From NCBI GenBank assembly GCA_003427395.1, contig BFEA01000019.1, positions 1,922,825 to 1,953,783 on the forward strand: a stretch of DNA of 30,959 nucleotides, given 5' to 3'. Both the position numbers and the translations under genes were made by a program. Source of the stretch: Chara braunii (Eukaryota > Streptophyta > Charophyceae > Charales > Characeae). Every line of letters starts with the position of its first letter. The first letter of the stretch is position 1. Of the stretch, positions 1-10,369 are shown in pieces. Under the pieces are notes generated by a model that was not told the DNA's origin, did no database searches, and saw only the letters and a program-made list of their open reading frames with translations.

Positions 1-105
1 CTCTCTCCCTCCCTCCCTCCCTCCCTTTCCCCCCTCCCCCCTCCCCCACCCCCTGCCCCCCTTGCTCTCCTTCCTCCCTTGCTTTCTTCCTTTTCCCCCG
101 TTCCT
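1..105. repeat. Pyrimidine-rich low-complexity tract
   Basis: Almost pure C and T, starting as CTCCCTCC-type repeats and becoming C-rich. Nothing in it suggests coding. It may be the edge of a microsatellite that continues upstream of the window. Confidence 0.8.
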
Positions 106-1260
106 TTGAAATTCGGACGACTTCTCAATTGGTGCATATCATCGTTCCGCACGGACCATGCTGATTTTCACTGGTCTGTGTCATTTCAATTATAATGGAT
201 AATGAAGAAAAAAAAAAAGAGAAACATGCTTAATTCAAAGAGAATTTGAATTTTAAAACTACAAAACTAAAAAAACAAGTCTTAGAGGCTCCCTACTACC
301 CAACGCCCATGAACTAACCAATCAAATTGCTATCCCCAAATACCTAACTAGTATCAGTAATTACTCACCAACCCTAATACCATAATTAAAACCAAATATA
401 ATTACGAATCCCCCACGAAAATACTATCTCTATTTTCTTTTTTCCATTATTCTAATTAGTATCCCCTAATTACTCCACAACCGCCACCTATTCAGAATCC
501 TAGATACTTTTTTTTTTTTTTTTGCTTTTCAACCCGAGCAGATGCTAGGGGTGATGATAAGAGCAGGCACCACTGGCACTGACCTAAGGCTACAATTCAC
601 CACTTGAACGAAACTAAGCAAACCCAGCATACAAAAACCAATTAAAACCAAACTAAGCGAACCAAGTATGCAAAATTCAGCGAATGACATGACTAACTAC
701 ATAACCTACACAATCGAATATAAAATAACAGCTATGCTCGTAGATAGCTAAACTCCCAGCACAACCATAAATAAACATAACCCAACAGTGGCAACTAAGT
801 AATAACGGTCACGCTTCAATTAGCGAATTCGACAGAAATGTTTTGTTATTGCTCCACAACTATTGAACAAACAACATCTCACGATCGGCGTTCCCGGCGA
901 GAAAAGAGGGGCGGGGTAATCACCCCTTCACCTAGTGATAAAGCCACATATTTGTCAGCACACTTGCCTATCTTCATCCACTCACGTCCACGGCAGCATC
1001 CCGGAATCGCCAGGGTTATGCCACACCACTGCTCCATACCTCCCCACAAGTCCAGTAATCGAGGAATCACATGCAGATCAAGCGTCTCAATCTTCAGCCA
1101 GCATGAAGTTTCTGTGTCTATAATCAGCGGGCAAAGCCCCTGATTAGGTGATAATTCTGGTGTACGACAATGCCCAGATCCCCCCCGGCCAACCACCTCA
1201 CATTTGTCTTCATCACCATGGTTAGCGCAGGACTGCTAACCTAGGTTAACAAAGACCGAA
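106..1260. other. No recognisable gene; A/C-rich then mixed sequence
   Basis: From about 280 to 830 the plus strand is rich in A and C, with short direct repeats of the type AAACTAAGC followed by RAACC. From 840 to 1200 composition is mixed and both strands have overlapping open stretches of 60-105 codons (the longest on the minus strand, 879-1196). None shows a domain I recognise, and they overlap each other on opposite strands, so I do not call a gene. Confidence 0.5.
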
Positions 1261-1283
1261 CTATGGCAGGGGCATGGTTGTGC

Positions 1284-1401
1284 CCCCTCAAGGCGATACC
1301 CCTCAACGCCCTTGCGCCCATCTTCCCTGCTCGCCTCTGCCACGCCCGACCACAGGTTCGGGCTAACGCGTTGTCGACACTAATACCCTTACAAGGGTAT
1401 T
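1284..1401. repeat. Dispersed repeat ending in a 20-base palindrome, copy 1
   Basis: The 12-base string CCCCTCAAGGCG at 1284 is followed by an imperfect palindrome AATACCCTTACAAGGGTATT at 1382-1401. Both parts recur at 9439-9478, and a variant of the palindrome lies at 23134-23159 at the end of the gag-like frame. This marks a dispersed repeat family. Whether the palindrome is a transposon end or part of a decayed coding segment is unresolved. Confidence 0.5.
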
Positions 1402-2390
1402 TGTGCACATTTTTACATCTCACAGAATATGTGTTTTTGATGATACTTGAAAAAGTGTACCATTTTTGCATAACCATGACCAACTCCGAGTCTTAGGCGT
1501 TGGAAATGGTAGGCGCATTTGATCTAATTAGAGAGCGTGTGGGTGTGCACTCCGAGGGCACGCATGGGTTCTGGGCGAACGTTCGGGATTATGTAATGTG
1601 AAATAGTCGTATGAGTGACATTTGTGCCTGCTATCGCAAGTTAGAAAAATGCATGATGTTGGATAAGTATTGCGTTTGCACTGAGTGCGTGTGTGCCAAG
1701 ACTGGCGCCCGACGACTGAACGTAAGGTTCAGTCATTGGAACTTTTGACTTACCAGGGACGGCATTAGGGTCAGCTTTGTGCAAAGCGTATGAATTCCTA
1801 GGTGGACCATGTTTGGTCAACGGTAGAAGTCGTGGGCATCACTAGGAAGGGCCGACGTAAGTAAGGGGTAGTATGAATGAAAGTCGGGGTTTTCCCGACA
1901 CTTAGGTAATAAAAGTATGACCTTTTGGGGAAGGTAGCCTAGTGAGAAAATTGGAGTTTTTAGGTAACGGTGCAGTTGTGCCGCATGCACGACGACAGCA
2001 GGTGAAACTGACCCTTTCGAGCAGCGGGGACGGGTACGTAGGAGCCTTAGACATGGCCGGTGGGCCAAAGAACGACTTTTAATGTTGTTCGACAGACCTT
2101 GGATCAGCATGGATACCTTTTATAAGGAAGTCATCGCCTATTACACCCAGATTTGGGCCTAGCCCTAGAGGTTATGACTTTGAGTTAATGCTACAAGGAT
2201 CTGGGGATCGAAGCCAACAGCCAGCGACTAGGGAGCGGAGGAGCATCTTGCAAAGAACTAAGGGGTCGAGGATCCCGCAGGACTATCCCTCTTAGTTTTG
2301 CCATGGAGCCCGAACGCGGACCTGACAAGCAAGACAGAAAGAGAACCAACAGGCTCCTCCCTCTCTCGTTTCTCCTCCCCCGTTTCATAT
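1402..2390. other. No gene seen
   Basis: Mixed-composition sequence without a convincing reading frame. Open stretches on the minus strand (1817-2110 and 2191-2388) are short and show no recognisable domain. The region is probably old repeat sequence. Confidence 0.4.
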
Positions 2391-2465
2391 TTTTCTTCTT
2401 CTTATTTTTTTTATTAGTTTATGAAACTTTATTTGGTTTTATTATTTATTTCTCTTTCGTTTTTT
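2391..2465. repeat. T-rich tract
   Basis: T-rich with TTC, TTA and TTTATT blocks. Similar T-rich tracts sit beside the tRNA-like units near 10.4 kb and 24.3 kb, and here too a tRNA-like A-box lies just downstream at 2491. Confidence 0.6.
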
Positions 2466-2483
2466 GGGCTGATATAGGAACCA

Positions 2484-2520
2484 ACTGGCCTAGTTCAACT
2501 GGTACATCTAAAAACTGCAG
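2484..2520 (+). ncRNA. tRNA-derived repeat start (A-box-like), copy 1
   Basis: ACTGGCCTAGTTCAACTGG contains TAGTTCAACTGG (2491-2502), which matches the Pol III A-box consensus TRGCNNAGYNGG at 10 of 12 positions. Nearly the same string starts at 30927 near the window end, so this is a repeated tRNA-derived unit. I see no clear B-box on the same strand within 60 bases, so it is probably a decayed SINE rather than an active gene. Confidence 0.4.
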
Positions 2521-3500
2521 CTGAGGTACAAACCCTTGTTCAGTAAGGGGATGGGCCCGGTCAGTTCGGTGATGATATCTCCGGGCTGCTATTAGGGGCA
2601 GGCCTTCGTGACATTCTTTAAAATTGGAACAATATAGAGTAGAGTAGCGTGGTTCCTGCACTAAAAGCGCAGGGTAGCAGCCCCTACTAATGAACCTGGT
2701 GAAGATTCAGAACAAGTGTGTTGGGCCTGGTTTGTCCTAAAGGCGTTCATTACCAACGAATAACGCTATAAGATACTACGGTCTACAGTAGGGAGTTCCG
2801 ACTGGGAAGAGTAGAGTTTCGAGAGAGAAAGGGATGTTGTAATGAGTGCGCTAATGAAAGACGAGGGGAAGGAAGCAGGAAGTTGACGAAGGAGAAAGGG
2901 AGGTGAAAAGGAAGGAAGAGAAAACTGTGATACAACATGGAATGAGAGACGGAGGACTTGCCGGCTAGAACTAACGATATGGGACGAAACGAACGTCGAG
3001 CTATGGTGTCAAACTGCGTTTTAACCGGTCACGGACAATAAGTGTACGTTTCCGTGCTCTAGCAGAAGATTCAGTCACATCATGCCTATAATAAGGCGCG
3101 ACAGTAGGCAAAGCAAGCAGGGTGAAACTGTTAGAGAGAGAGCGGGAGAGAGCAGGGGTGTCAAGCTACGTACCTTATCGGAGGCGAGCGGGAGTGCGAA
3201 GCAATGCATCTTTCCGTGTTCTAGCGGAAGATTCATTCTCATTTTTGAAAACACTGGAGAAGAAAGGAGTGTTAGCGACCAAGCGAGAGAACAAGCGGAC
3301 AGTTGAGATAGAAGAGGAAGGGAAACGACCAAGAAAGAAGAGAGAACTTGCCTAGATTGTCGATACAAGAGAGAAGGGGGGAGCAAAGGAGCTGAATTAC
3401 GAGACAAAATTGCGCGTCGACTGTCAAAGGAGTTTGGCGATGCACCTGGCTCTGTTCTAACGAAAAAATTCATGATTCTTACTTCAGGCAAAAGACGAAG
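2521..3500. other. GA-rich repeat region without gene; three copies of a ~30-bp dispersed motif
   Basis: No gene is recognised. A motif with core TTCTAGCGGAAGATTCATTC occurs at 3054-3081, 3213-3242 and, weaker, 3451-3480 on the plus strand. The same motif is present in reverse at about 11238-11275, 11392-11430 and 24486-24522. The overlapping open frames on both strands here (up to 138 codons, minus strand) are low complexity and follow this repeat. Confidence 0.5.
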
Positions 3501-4378
3501 TGATGCAGCGGACGTTTTTTACGGGATGCTGATCTTTGCAGCAGAACATTCTTCACGTTCCTAATCCGGGAGCTCGTCGTCACCAACGACATTCATAATA
3601 GTGGTCGTGGTCTTTGTTATAATCAAGGCTGGTGGTCGTACCCACATGTCTTCATATCCGCTGGTGAAGTTGGAGCCGTGTTCGCACGACTTGTCTTTAC
3701 AATTGCGGTCGGTCGTCTTTCCTACGTCTGATTTTCGCTATGTGTGGTGGCCTTCTCGTTAGTAACAATGAACATGTATGATAGAGAGAAAGAAAGGGAG
3801 AAACTAGCACGGATGTTGATGGAATTTAGTTTAAGCGGGACGTGTTTGGCCATAATCTAGCAGAAAAACTTCAACTACGACTTGTCTAGGGACGGGTGTC
3901 AGAATCGTGATATCGGCCACCCTCCCCGTGGTAGGATCGACTGCAACCATCCTGTCAGTAGTGATGCTCCTTTACACGGCGAGGGTAATGGTAAGGCCGA
4001 TCAAGTAATTAAAGGTGTGAGATAGGTAGAAGGAAGTTGGAGAAGGCGAAGGGGCTAGGTTGCTTACCTCATGTGGAGAACCTCGTAGCCACGATTACTT
4101 GCTTGCGGCCTTCCTCTTTGAGATTGTGATCCTCCTCGACAAAGTAGCCGCGGTTTTCTTCGTGATCATGGTGCCATCAGACTTAGGGGTTAATATCGCA
4201 ATCCCGATCTAGGAACTCGCCTCATTCGAGGTCAGTTGTCGCGTATGCCTGTCTGGACGTTCCATCATATTTTGTCACAAAAGACTACGCATACTCTACC
4301 TAGCGGGATTGAGGTGCTGACCACCATGCTCTGAGTAATGCTTCCTGGTATGCTGTTTGTCTCAGTCAAGGTGCTCGG
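3501..4378. other. No gene seen
   Basis: Mixed-composition sequence with no open frame above about 60 codons and no repeat I could identify. It directly precedes the large inverted repeat. Confidence 0.4.
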
Positions 4379-5063
4379 ATTGATGTCTTTCCGATTTCTC
4401 CTCCTAATCGTTTTCGGACGCTGCTACAACATGCATAAGTAGTATTGTGAGTTGGGTGTCACTACGTTTGGCTGTGGGAGGAGACTATCGTATATACAGA
4501 CCAGGGAACTACCATCGTAGTTGGATCTTGTTACTGCTAAGGGCCCGACACCATAAAAAGGTAGAGCTTCGATCGCATTCTGATGATGGCAGGACTCTGC
4601 TTTCGTTCACAAGTTGAGGCTCGCTGTTTGGTTCTCTATTTCAGGGCGTGGAGTGGAAAGTTGTCGTTTGGTGAGCATGTTGTGTGCTACCTTCTGCATA
4701 TGGCTGTTGTGCAGGACAGCGTTGTGATTACTGAGCACTGTTGTCTTTGCATACTGTTCGGTGTGCCCTTGCTAAGAATATAGGTTTTCAGCATCGATGT
4801 ACCTTGCAGCATTGTGATTTCGTATTGCCAAGCTTGCTACTTGGTTGAGTGACAAGTGCTTCGTTGCGATCGAAGTTCTACCTTTTTATGGTGTCGGGCC
4901 CTTAGCAGTAACAAGATCCAACTACAACGGTAGTTCCCTGGTCTGTATATACAATAGTCTCCTCCCACAGCCAAACGTAGTGACACCCAACTCACAATAC
5001 TACCTATGCATGTTGCAGCAGCGTTCGAAAACGATTAGGAGGAGAAATCGAAAAGACATCAAT
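4379..5063. repeat. Large inverted repeat: two 199-bp arms, 287-bp spacer
   Basis: The left arm (4379-4577) and right arm (4865-5063) are reverse complements of equal length with no indels. By eye they differ at 8 of 199 positions, all transitions. The spacer (4578-4864) contains a 66-codon open stretch with no recognisable domain. A transcript across this would fold into a ~200-bp near-perfect duplex. It could be a foldback or MITE-type transposon, or an inverted duplication producing small RNAs. I see no obvious target-site duplication at the outer ends. Confidence 0.9.
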
Positions 5064-6512
5064 TTGTGGGCAATATTAAGGCCGTTATTGTTATCAGACT
5101 TGGAGGTTAATGTTTGTTTGTCGAACATTTATGTTATTGCTACGAAATTTTGTTACCGCATAACATTACTGTGTCGGTTTGCAGTATATTGTTATACATG
5201 AAGGTGTGCTTTGTTGCAATTATGAGTTTTGAGATGTGTATCGCCACTGAGCTTATTGCTGCACACAATGGCTGAGCTATAGAGCACGGGAAGGGGTGAT
5301 CAGATTTAGCAAAGGGGGAGTGATATTGATGCAACCTAGTTATTATGGGCACGACTGCAGTTGTTGGCTCGTTCTAGTGGAGTTGCTGATCCTCACGACA
5401 GAAGGAGACCGTTTGAAGTATTGTTATTCATTGCGGCAAGCTATTGCTTGAGATAAAGATGCTGGAGGGAAGTTCGTTGCTGATACGACCTGGGAACTGT
5501 TCGAGGGGAGGGTGTTACTCTGTATTCTGACCGTATTTGGATCGTTTGCGTTGAGCATTTGCTGCACCTTGTTGGGTTGTTGTGCAAACACTATTGCTGC
5601 ACTTGTTGTACGGTACGGTGACCTATGGTTTTTGACTCTGTGCATTAGTATAGTGTTCAGCTGTTCCACGTAACTGTTGGGGAGGCTGTGAACTTGCTGA
5701 GCACGCACGTCGGGCTTTGCCGTGCTTCTTTTTTCCTTCGTTATTTAGCCTCGCGATGCATCTATTGTAAACTGCCACTACAAACCATTGTTGTGTAGAC
5801 AGGCTGATTGAGTTTAAGGAGGTTTGCATCAGTCCCGAATAAAGTAGAAGGGCGTGCTCTATTCGAACACAGACCTTCCGAACCGTGTAACAGCAGTTTA
5901 GTTTGAGATTAACGATACAACGACTTGAAGGAGGGGCCAAATTCTATACACCGGTTATTGTTGCGCTTAGGAGGTACGTCTGGGGCCTGGTACATTGCTC
6001 TCTGGCCATTCATAGACTAACTTTGTTGCGTTATTGGCCACCATTGCGGGGCCCTAAAGGGCATGAAGATTACAAGACTCTCTCTTGCAAGTTGAGTCTG
6101 TCCCTCTCTTGTATCTCAAGTGTCTGACTTATCTTCTTTTGCCTTTCTTACTTTAAGTCTAGTGTAAGGTTACGAGAGGAAGGCAACAGGCGGGATTGCA
6201 ACCCGTAGGACCGCAGCAAGACCTTGTGCGAGGTCCGCCCCCCGATTGCAGGAGCTCTGTCGGAGCCCAGACGGGGTTCTGGAGGTAGAGAACACTCTTG
6301 TATAACAATCAATTTACGCGTGTGATCTCATCCCCTAAACTGTATTATCCTTTGCTATTGTGTGTCTGCAAGTATGACTGAGAAATCTATTACTTTTGAT
6401 TGTTTTCATTTCAGGACATGATCTGAAAAGGGGTTAAATGATATAAGTATGTAAGAGAATTTATATTACTTATGTGAATTCATACATAATAAAAATATGA
6501 CTTTATTTGTTA
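5064..6512. other. No gene seen; possible decayed transposon sequence
   Basis: Several 60-120 codon open stretches occur on both strands but overlap each other and show no domain. The stretch 6180-6350 has short GC-rich inverted pieces and then CTTGTATAACAATCAATT, which has the look of an LTR R/U5 region, but no partner copy or primer-binding site supports this. Confidence 0.35.
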
Positions 6513-7805
6513 TTGTGTTGCGGAGGCTGGGCGAACGCATAATTTGCGGGTTGTTAGGCCACACGCACATGTTGCTTGTTTGGGCGGAGCTAGACTACTC
6601 ATAAGTTGAGTAGCCTAGTTCTACGTTATATGTCATTGTATGGGCTGACCAGCCATATCATAAGTTGGTGTGTTCTAGTTATGTGTCATTGTATGGGCTG
6701 ACCAGCCATATCATGAGTTGGTGTGTTCTAGTTATATGTCTTTCGTCGTTTGTTCAGACAAAGGTTGGACCCCTCACAAGTTGAGGTGGTTCAGTTCTTT
6801 GTGTATGTCAAATGTTCAGGCTGACCAACCTCACCATAAGTTGGTGCGGCCCGGTCATACGCCTTATGTCGATTGTCTAGGCAGAAACTGACCACACCAT
6901 AAGTTGGTGTGGATCCGTCTTATGCCTTATATTTACTTGTTTTGGCAGGTTAGTCACATCATAAGTTGGTGTGACCAAGTCATGAGTCACCAACATAAGT
7001 GGAGCCTGAGTATACAACCTGATACAACTATATACTATGTATATCATTGGTAGGTTGGACGCCATAAGTTGGGAGATCTAGCCATATAAGCTGGTAGTAG
7101 ACAAAACAGAAAATGGAAATAAGATTCAGAGTATAAAATTTGAGAAGTAACTTTCGGCAGGCTGACTCATCCATAAGTTGGGTAGTTGGTCATATGCCCC
7201 TGATAACACAAAAGGCAGAGAGATAATATAAAACTTGACTATTTTTCTTTCTAAACATAAGCTGATGTTTAGATGAGGATCCTCATTAGTTGAGGTGACC
7301 TGACCACTCGTCTGAAGACATAAAAAACTTGTGATCTTTCTTATGGAATGTAGTTGTGTTGCGGAGGCTGGGTGAACGCATAAGTTGTGGGTTGTTCGGT
7401 CACACACACTTGTTGCTTGCTAGACTACTCATAAGTTGAGTATCCTGGTTCTACGTTATATGTCACTGTTTGGGCTGACTGGGTACAGCATTAGTTGCTG
7501 TGTTCCAGTCATATGCCTTTTGTCGTTATTCAGGCAAAGGCTGGTCTCTCATAAGTTGGGGAGGTTGAATTTCTTTGTGTATGTCAAACGTCCAGGCTGA
7601 CTAGCCTCACCATAAGTTGGTGCGGCCTGGTCATACGCCTTATGTCGCTCGTCCAAGCAGAAATTGGTCACACCATAAGTTGGTGTGGCTTAGTCTTATG
7701 CCTTACGTTTATTTGTGCTACCAAACTAGGGCATCATAAGTTAGTGTGACCTAGCCATATAAACTGGCAGTTCGGGCACATCCATAAGTTGGGTTGGTTG
7801 ATCAT
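6513..7805 (+). repeat. Tandem array of ~61-bp hairpin units (conserved ATAAGTT-type loop)
   Basis: About twenty units each centre on a 7-base loop ATAAGTT (variants ATGAGTT, ATTAGTT, ACAAGTT, TATAAGC), usually flanked by complementary arms of 4-8 bases. Loop starts at 6601, 6660, 6713, 6776, 6836, 6899, 6961 and again 7431, 7490, 7551, 7612, 7675, 7736 give a pitch of 53-63, mostly about 61. Clear stems include CTACTC/GAGTAG (6595-6613), CCACACC/GGTGTGG (6892-6912), GTCACATC/GGTGTGAC (6953-6975) and ACAGC/GCTGT (7485-7501). Some units (near 7065, 7173 and 7783) pair poorly. Spacers share a TTATGTC then GGCTGAC pattern. Arms change together between units, and many non-Watson-Crick pairs are G-T on the plus strand, pointing to a plus-strand RNA fold. 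Confidence 0.85.
7352..7420 (+). repeat. Header sequence of the hairpin array, second copy (first at 6513-6581)
   Basis: The stretch beginning GTTGTGTTGCGGAGGCTGGG occurs at 6513 and again at 7352, each time just before a series of hairpin units. The unit series after the two headers correspond with an offset of 775-830 bases, so the whole array was duplicated as a block with loss of about one unit in the second copy. Confidence 0.8.
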
Positions 7806-8195
7806 ATTTCTTAGGTAAGGAATGGTAAAAGGGAATAACGAGGGATTTTAAACGAACTATGTGATCTGGGAAGGAACCTCAGGGTTGGCGAGAGATGTTG
7901 TTGCGCTCACATGTGTATGTTCTTAAGGGTTATCTCTGGGTATTATTTTTGATAACTTAGTTGTTTTAGATGTTCGTTAAGTGTTGGAGCTATAGGTAGG
8001 TGGGATGGAAGCTTGGGATATGATAAGACTGACCTTACTGGAAGTTAGACTAATGATAGCTCACGATATCATCTTCAAAAGGGGATCATGTAAATTATTT
8101 CCAGTTCTAACTATCAAGTGAGTGTCAGAAGTTAGTTTCAAGTATGGTTGTACTTTGTCTTTGTATTTTCAGCTTGTATCGATCTTAACAGTCTT
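7806..8195. other. No gene seen
   Basis: AT-leaning sequence between the hairpin array and the next tandem repeat. No open frame or repeated motif stands out. Confidence 0.4.
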
Positions 8196-8198
8196 CTT

Positions 8199-8405
8199 TT
8201 CCTACGGGAAGCGCTGCCGAAATTTTTACAAATCTAAAAGAGTTGGTCATTTTTGTACACCTAAAAATTATGAAAAAACATTTTTTCTACGGGAAGCGCT
8301 GCCGAAATTTTGTAGAATTTGAGGAGTTAGATTATTTTTTTCTACGAAGAATTTGACAGACTACCATGACTAAGGGAGATGCTGCCAAGATTTTCATTAA
8401 TGTCT
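8199..8405 (+). repeat. Short tandem repeat, two and a half units of about 86 bp
   Basis: CTACGGGAAGCGCTGCCGAA occurs near 8201 and again near 8287, with similar flanks (ATTTTNNAGAATTTGAGGAG-like). A third, weaker copy near 8370-8400 reads GGGAGATGCTGCCAAGATTTT. The open frame 8122-8322 simply follows this repeat. Confidence 0.7.
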
Positions 8406-8539
8406 GAAACCCATTGAAAGAAGGTAAGGAAGAAGTTAGTAGAGGAGTTAGGCTACGGCATAAAGCAAATCCTTCATTTCTCTTAAACATAGTATTGGTC
8501 CGCTTTAGCTTGAACTGTGATACAGGTCTACAAATTCGA

Positions 8540-8700
8540 TTAAAGGCTTGATTTGTTCGTCCTGACCCTACAAAGGATCACGTTTCTGTTATCTTTTGAT
8601 AACAGGTTGGTTTACGACACAACTTCCCTGCTTCTGCATCTCAGCCTAAGGCCTTGACTCTTGTGGGTTTTCATGTTTCTTGGGGTTTTCACCCATATTT
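8540..8700 (+). pseudogene. Possible decayed gag nucleocapsid fragment (zinc-knuckle-like)
   Basis: From 8584 the plus frame reads F-C-Y-L-L-I-T-G-W-F-T-T-Q-L-P. The C, L, W and L fall at the spacing of a retroelement CCHC zinc knuckle (C-X2-C-X4-H-X4-C), with three of the four metal ligands lost. The DNA matches a second fragment at 18691 (23 of the first 27 bases), where the flanking frame looks more clearly like gag. The surrounding frame is broken. This is an inference from spacing plus the paired copy, not a firm domain call. Confidence 0.35.
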
Positions 8701-9300
8701 TTTTTTAAGTAGTCATTTCCAAAGATCGAGTTCCTTTATTGAGGGATGGTGGAAATTGGTTGGGGCTTGTATGCATAAGGTAGGGTGTGAGTCGCAGAAA
8801 GCAGTAAAGTTGACTCCCTTAGTGTGTGTGATGTTGTTTTTTGAACCCTGTGCGATTGCAGGTATGCTTATAAGATCTTTGAATTGAGATTTGTGATAGT
8901 CTGAGTATTGTGTGAATATGGATGGACAAGCCACACAACCGTTGTGAGAAGTGATGATTTGATATCACACAAACTTCTGCTTGACTGTTTGAACTACCCT
9001 TGCTTAGCATACCTATAATGGTTGAAGGGAACCCTGCAGTGGTTGTAAGAAGTGATAGTCTCGTATTTCATAACCCTTCATATACGTATATATATACATT
9101 CTCATTTACATTTACATATACATACAGTATCCGTACGGTCTGCTGTGACCGCGTGCAAGAGTTAAACAGACTGTGTCTAGAGAGAAAAGGGAGATCTTTT
9201 TTTACCTCTTACTTTTTAGAATTATTATGGTTGGACGTTATAGTCTGTGGTAGCCGTCAAAGTCAAACCCCTTGATTTCTCTTCAGGCCTTGGATGATGG
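8701..9300. other. No gene seen; short repeated motif and TA/CA-rich stretch
   Basis: A motif of the form GTTGTRAGAAGTGATR occurs near 8940 and 9043, with a weaker match near 19075. A short alternating TA/AC-rich stretch lies at 9080-9126, and near 19.1 kb the weaker match is likewise followed by a TA run. This suggests that 8.5-9.1 kb and 18.7-19.2 kb descend from the same transposon family. Confidence 0.4.
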
Positions 9301-9438
9301 AATTTGCCTCCCAGACCACGAGAGTTGACTGTCACCACAGGTCAGAACCTGATAGTGTGTACCACCCACTCTCTCCAGGGTGCAGAAGAGGGTGTGGTGA
9401 CCAATTGCCTTGGCAGTTGTTTAACGTCGAGAGATGAA

Positions 9439-9478
9439 CCCCTCAAGGCGTTGAACCTAATATCCTTGCAAGGGTATT
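9439..9478. repeat. Dispersed palindrome repeat, copy 2
   Basis: CCCCTCAAGGCG (9439-9450) is followed by AATATCCTTGCAAGGGTATT (9459-9478). It matches the 1284-1401 copy in both parts, but the two parts are about 80 bases closer together here. Confidence 0.5.
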
Positions 9479-10049
9479 TGGCCATGCTTTTGCAATCGAC
9501 ACAACGACGACACCGGCCACCATGACGGGGCCGGTCCGAAATGAAGAGGGTGTGCATAGTTTAGCGTGATACTTGAAACGATTTCCTCGAGCATTGAGGG
9601 CGGGGCAGACCGATGTAAAAATTTTGAGGGTACGGGCGTGCATTGTTACGACGCGCGATGTGATGGTTATGATCAACAATAATTTCCTCTGACCGAAAAG
9701 GGTCGAAGGGTTGATTAGGTTAATGTTGTGTTAGGTACATCTACGACACACACCGAGACTTGGGCTGATACTTGTCTACCTGCCGGTACTAAGCCTCAAA
9801 AAATACCAATTTTGTCCTTTTCTGCCTGGCCTCGAGTACTCGGCACATCTACCTCTACTTGGTGTGGTACCAGCCTACCTGTCAGTTGAGTGTTTTCTCC
9901 GCGACGACCCTCGATGACGCAGCCACAGGTAAGTACCGGCCCTTCGGGCCGTCCAATCAAGCAAGTGTCCTTGCGGGTCTCACACACACTCAAGCCGACA
10001 AACACTCAGACAGATACACAGATTAACTCGCGTACACTCACCGAAAACT
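9479..10049. other. No gene seen; weak direct repeat
   Basis: No open frame is convincing. A loose direct repeat with ACATCTAC and CCTACCTG boxes recurs at about 9738-9785 and 9845-9890. CACAGGTAAGTACC near 9924 resembles a splice donor, but no exon can be assigned. Confidence 0.35.
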
Positions 10050-10091
10050 AGAAGTGGGTCTAGTCCACTAGCTGGACTAGACCCCACTTCT
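10050..10091. repeat. 18-bp hairpin upstream of tRNA-like unit (composite repeat A)
   Basis: AGAAGTGGGTCTAGTCCA (10050-10067), loop CTAGC, then its reverse complement with a single extra C (10073-10091). A different hairpin, also with a 5-base loop, stands in the equivalent place in composite repeat B (23792-23812). Confidence 0.85.
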
Positions 10092-10127
10092 GTACTTATA
10101 CAAGAATTGCTCCCCCTCTTTCAGACT

Positions 10128-10214
10128 GGGAGCTAGCTCAGTAGGTTAGGGGCAAGATTGCCAAGAAAAAGATTCGGGGAATGAATCCGTCGACGACTGA
10201 GCGAACTCCTTTTT
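10128..10214 (+). ncRNA. tRNA-like Pol III unit with closed ends, copy A
   Basis: TAGCTCAGTAGG (10134-10145) is a perfect A-box match to TRGCNNAGYNGG. GGAATGAATCC (10178-10188) matches the B-box GGTTCGANTCC at 8 of 11 positions and lies at tRNA-like spacing. The 5' end GGGAGCTAGCTCAG (10128-10141) pairs with CTGAGCGAACTCCT (10197-10210) at about 11 of 14 positions, followed directly by a T5 Pol III terminator. The terminal helix runs into the A-box, so this is not a normal cloverleaf. It fits a tRNA-derived SINE or a small Pol III RNA. A copy with the same plan but different sequence is at 23833-23924. Confidence 0.6.
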
Positions 10215-10257
10215 ATCAAAGAGGCTCTGCGATATTTTTTTTTAAATGGGCTAGGTC

Positions 10258-10345
10258 GACCGGGACTTGAACCCGCGACCTGATCATCATGATTAGTTGA
10301 AGTCAGTTGGTTAGTTAAAGATTTGGGCCCCTGCTCAACGGGGAC
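10258..10345 (-). ncRNA. Antisense tRNA-like fragment with perfect B-box, copy A
   Basis: On the minus strand, GGTTCAAGTCC (10263-10273) is a consensus B-box inside a T-arm-like stem CGGG...CCCG (10261-10275). I could not find a matching acceptor stem and D-arm upstream on the same strand, so it is a tRNA-derived fragment and not a tRNA gene. A similar fragment follows the other tRNA-like unit at 24088-24098. Confidence 0.5.
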
Positions 10346-10369
10346 GTGACACTTGGCTTATACGGGTAG

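Noticed and set aside
879-1196. 105-codon minus-strand open frame
   Set aside because: Overlaps plus-strand frames of similar length, has no recognisable domain and no homologous copy in the window.
1702-1720. tRNA-Lys primer-binding site (TGGCGCCCGA)
   Set aside because: Only about 10 bases match and no LTR-like end or related copy supports it. A similar short match near 30057 is weaker still.
6513-7805. CRISPR array
   Set aside because: The intervening sequence is also repeated between units, the conserved part is a variable-stem hairpin, and the surrounding DNA is eukaryotic in character.
10258-10345. True tRNA gene on the minus strand
   Set aside because: The T-arm and B-box are excellent, but no acceptor, D-arm or anticodon arm could be fitted.
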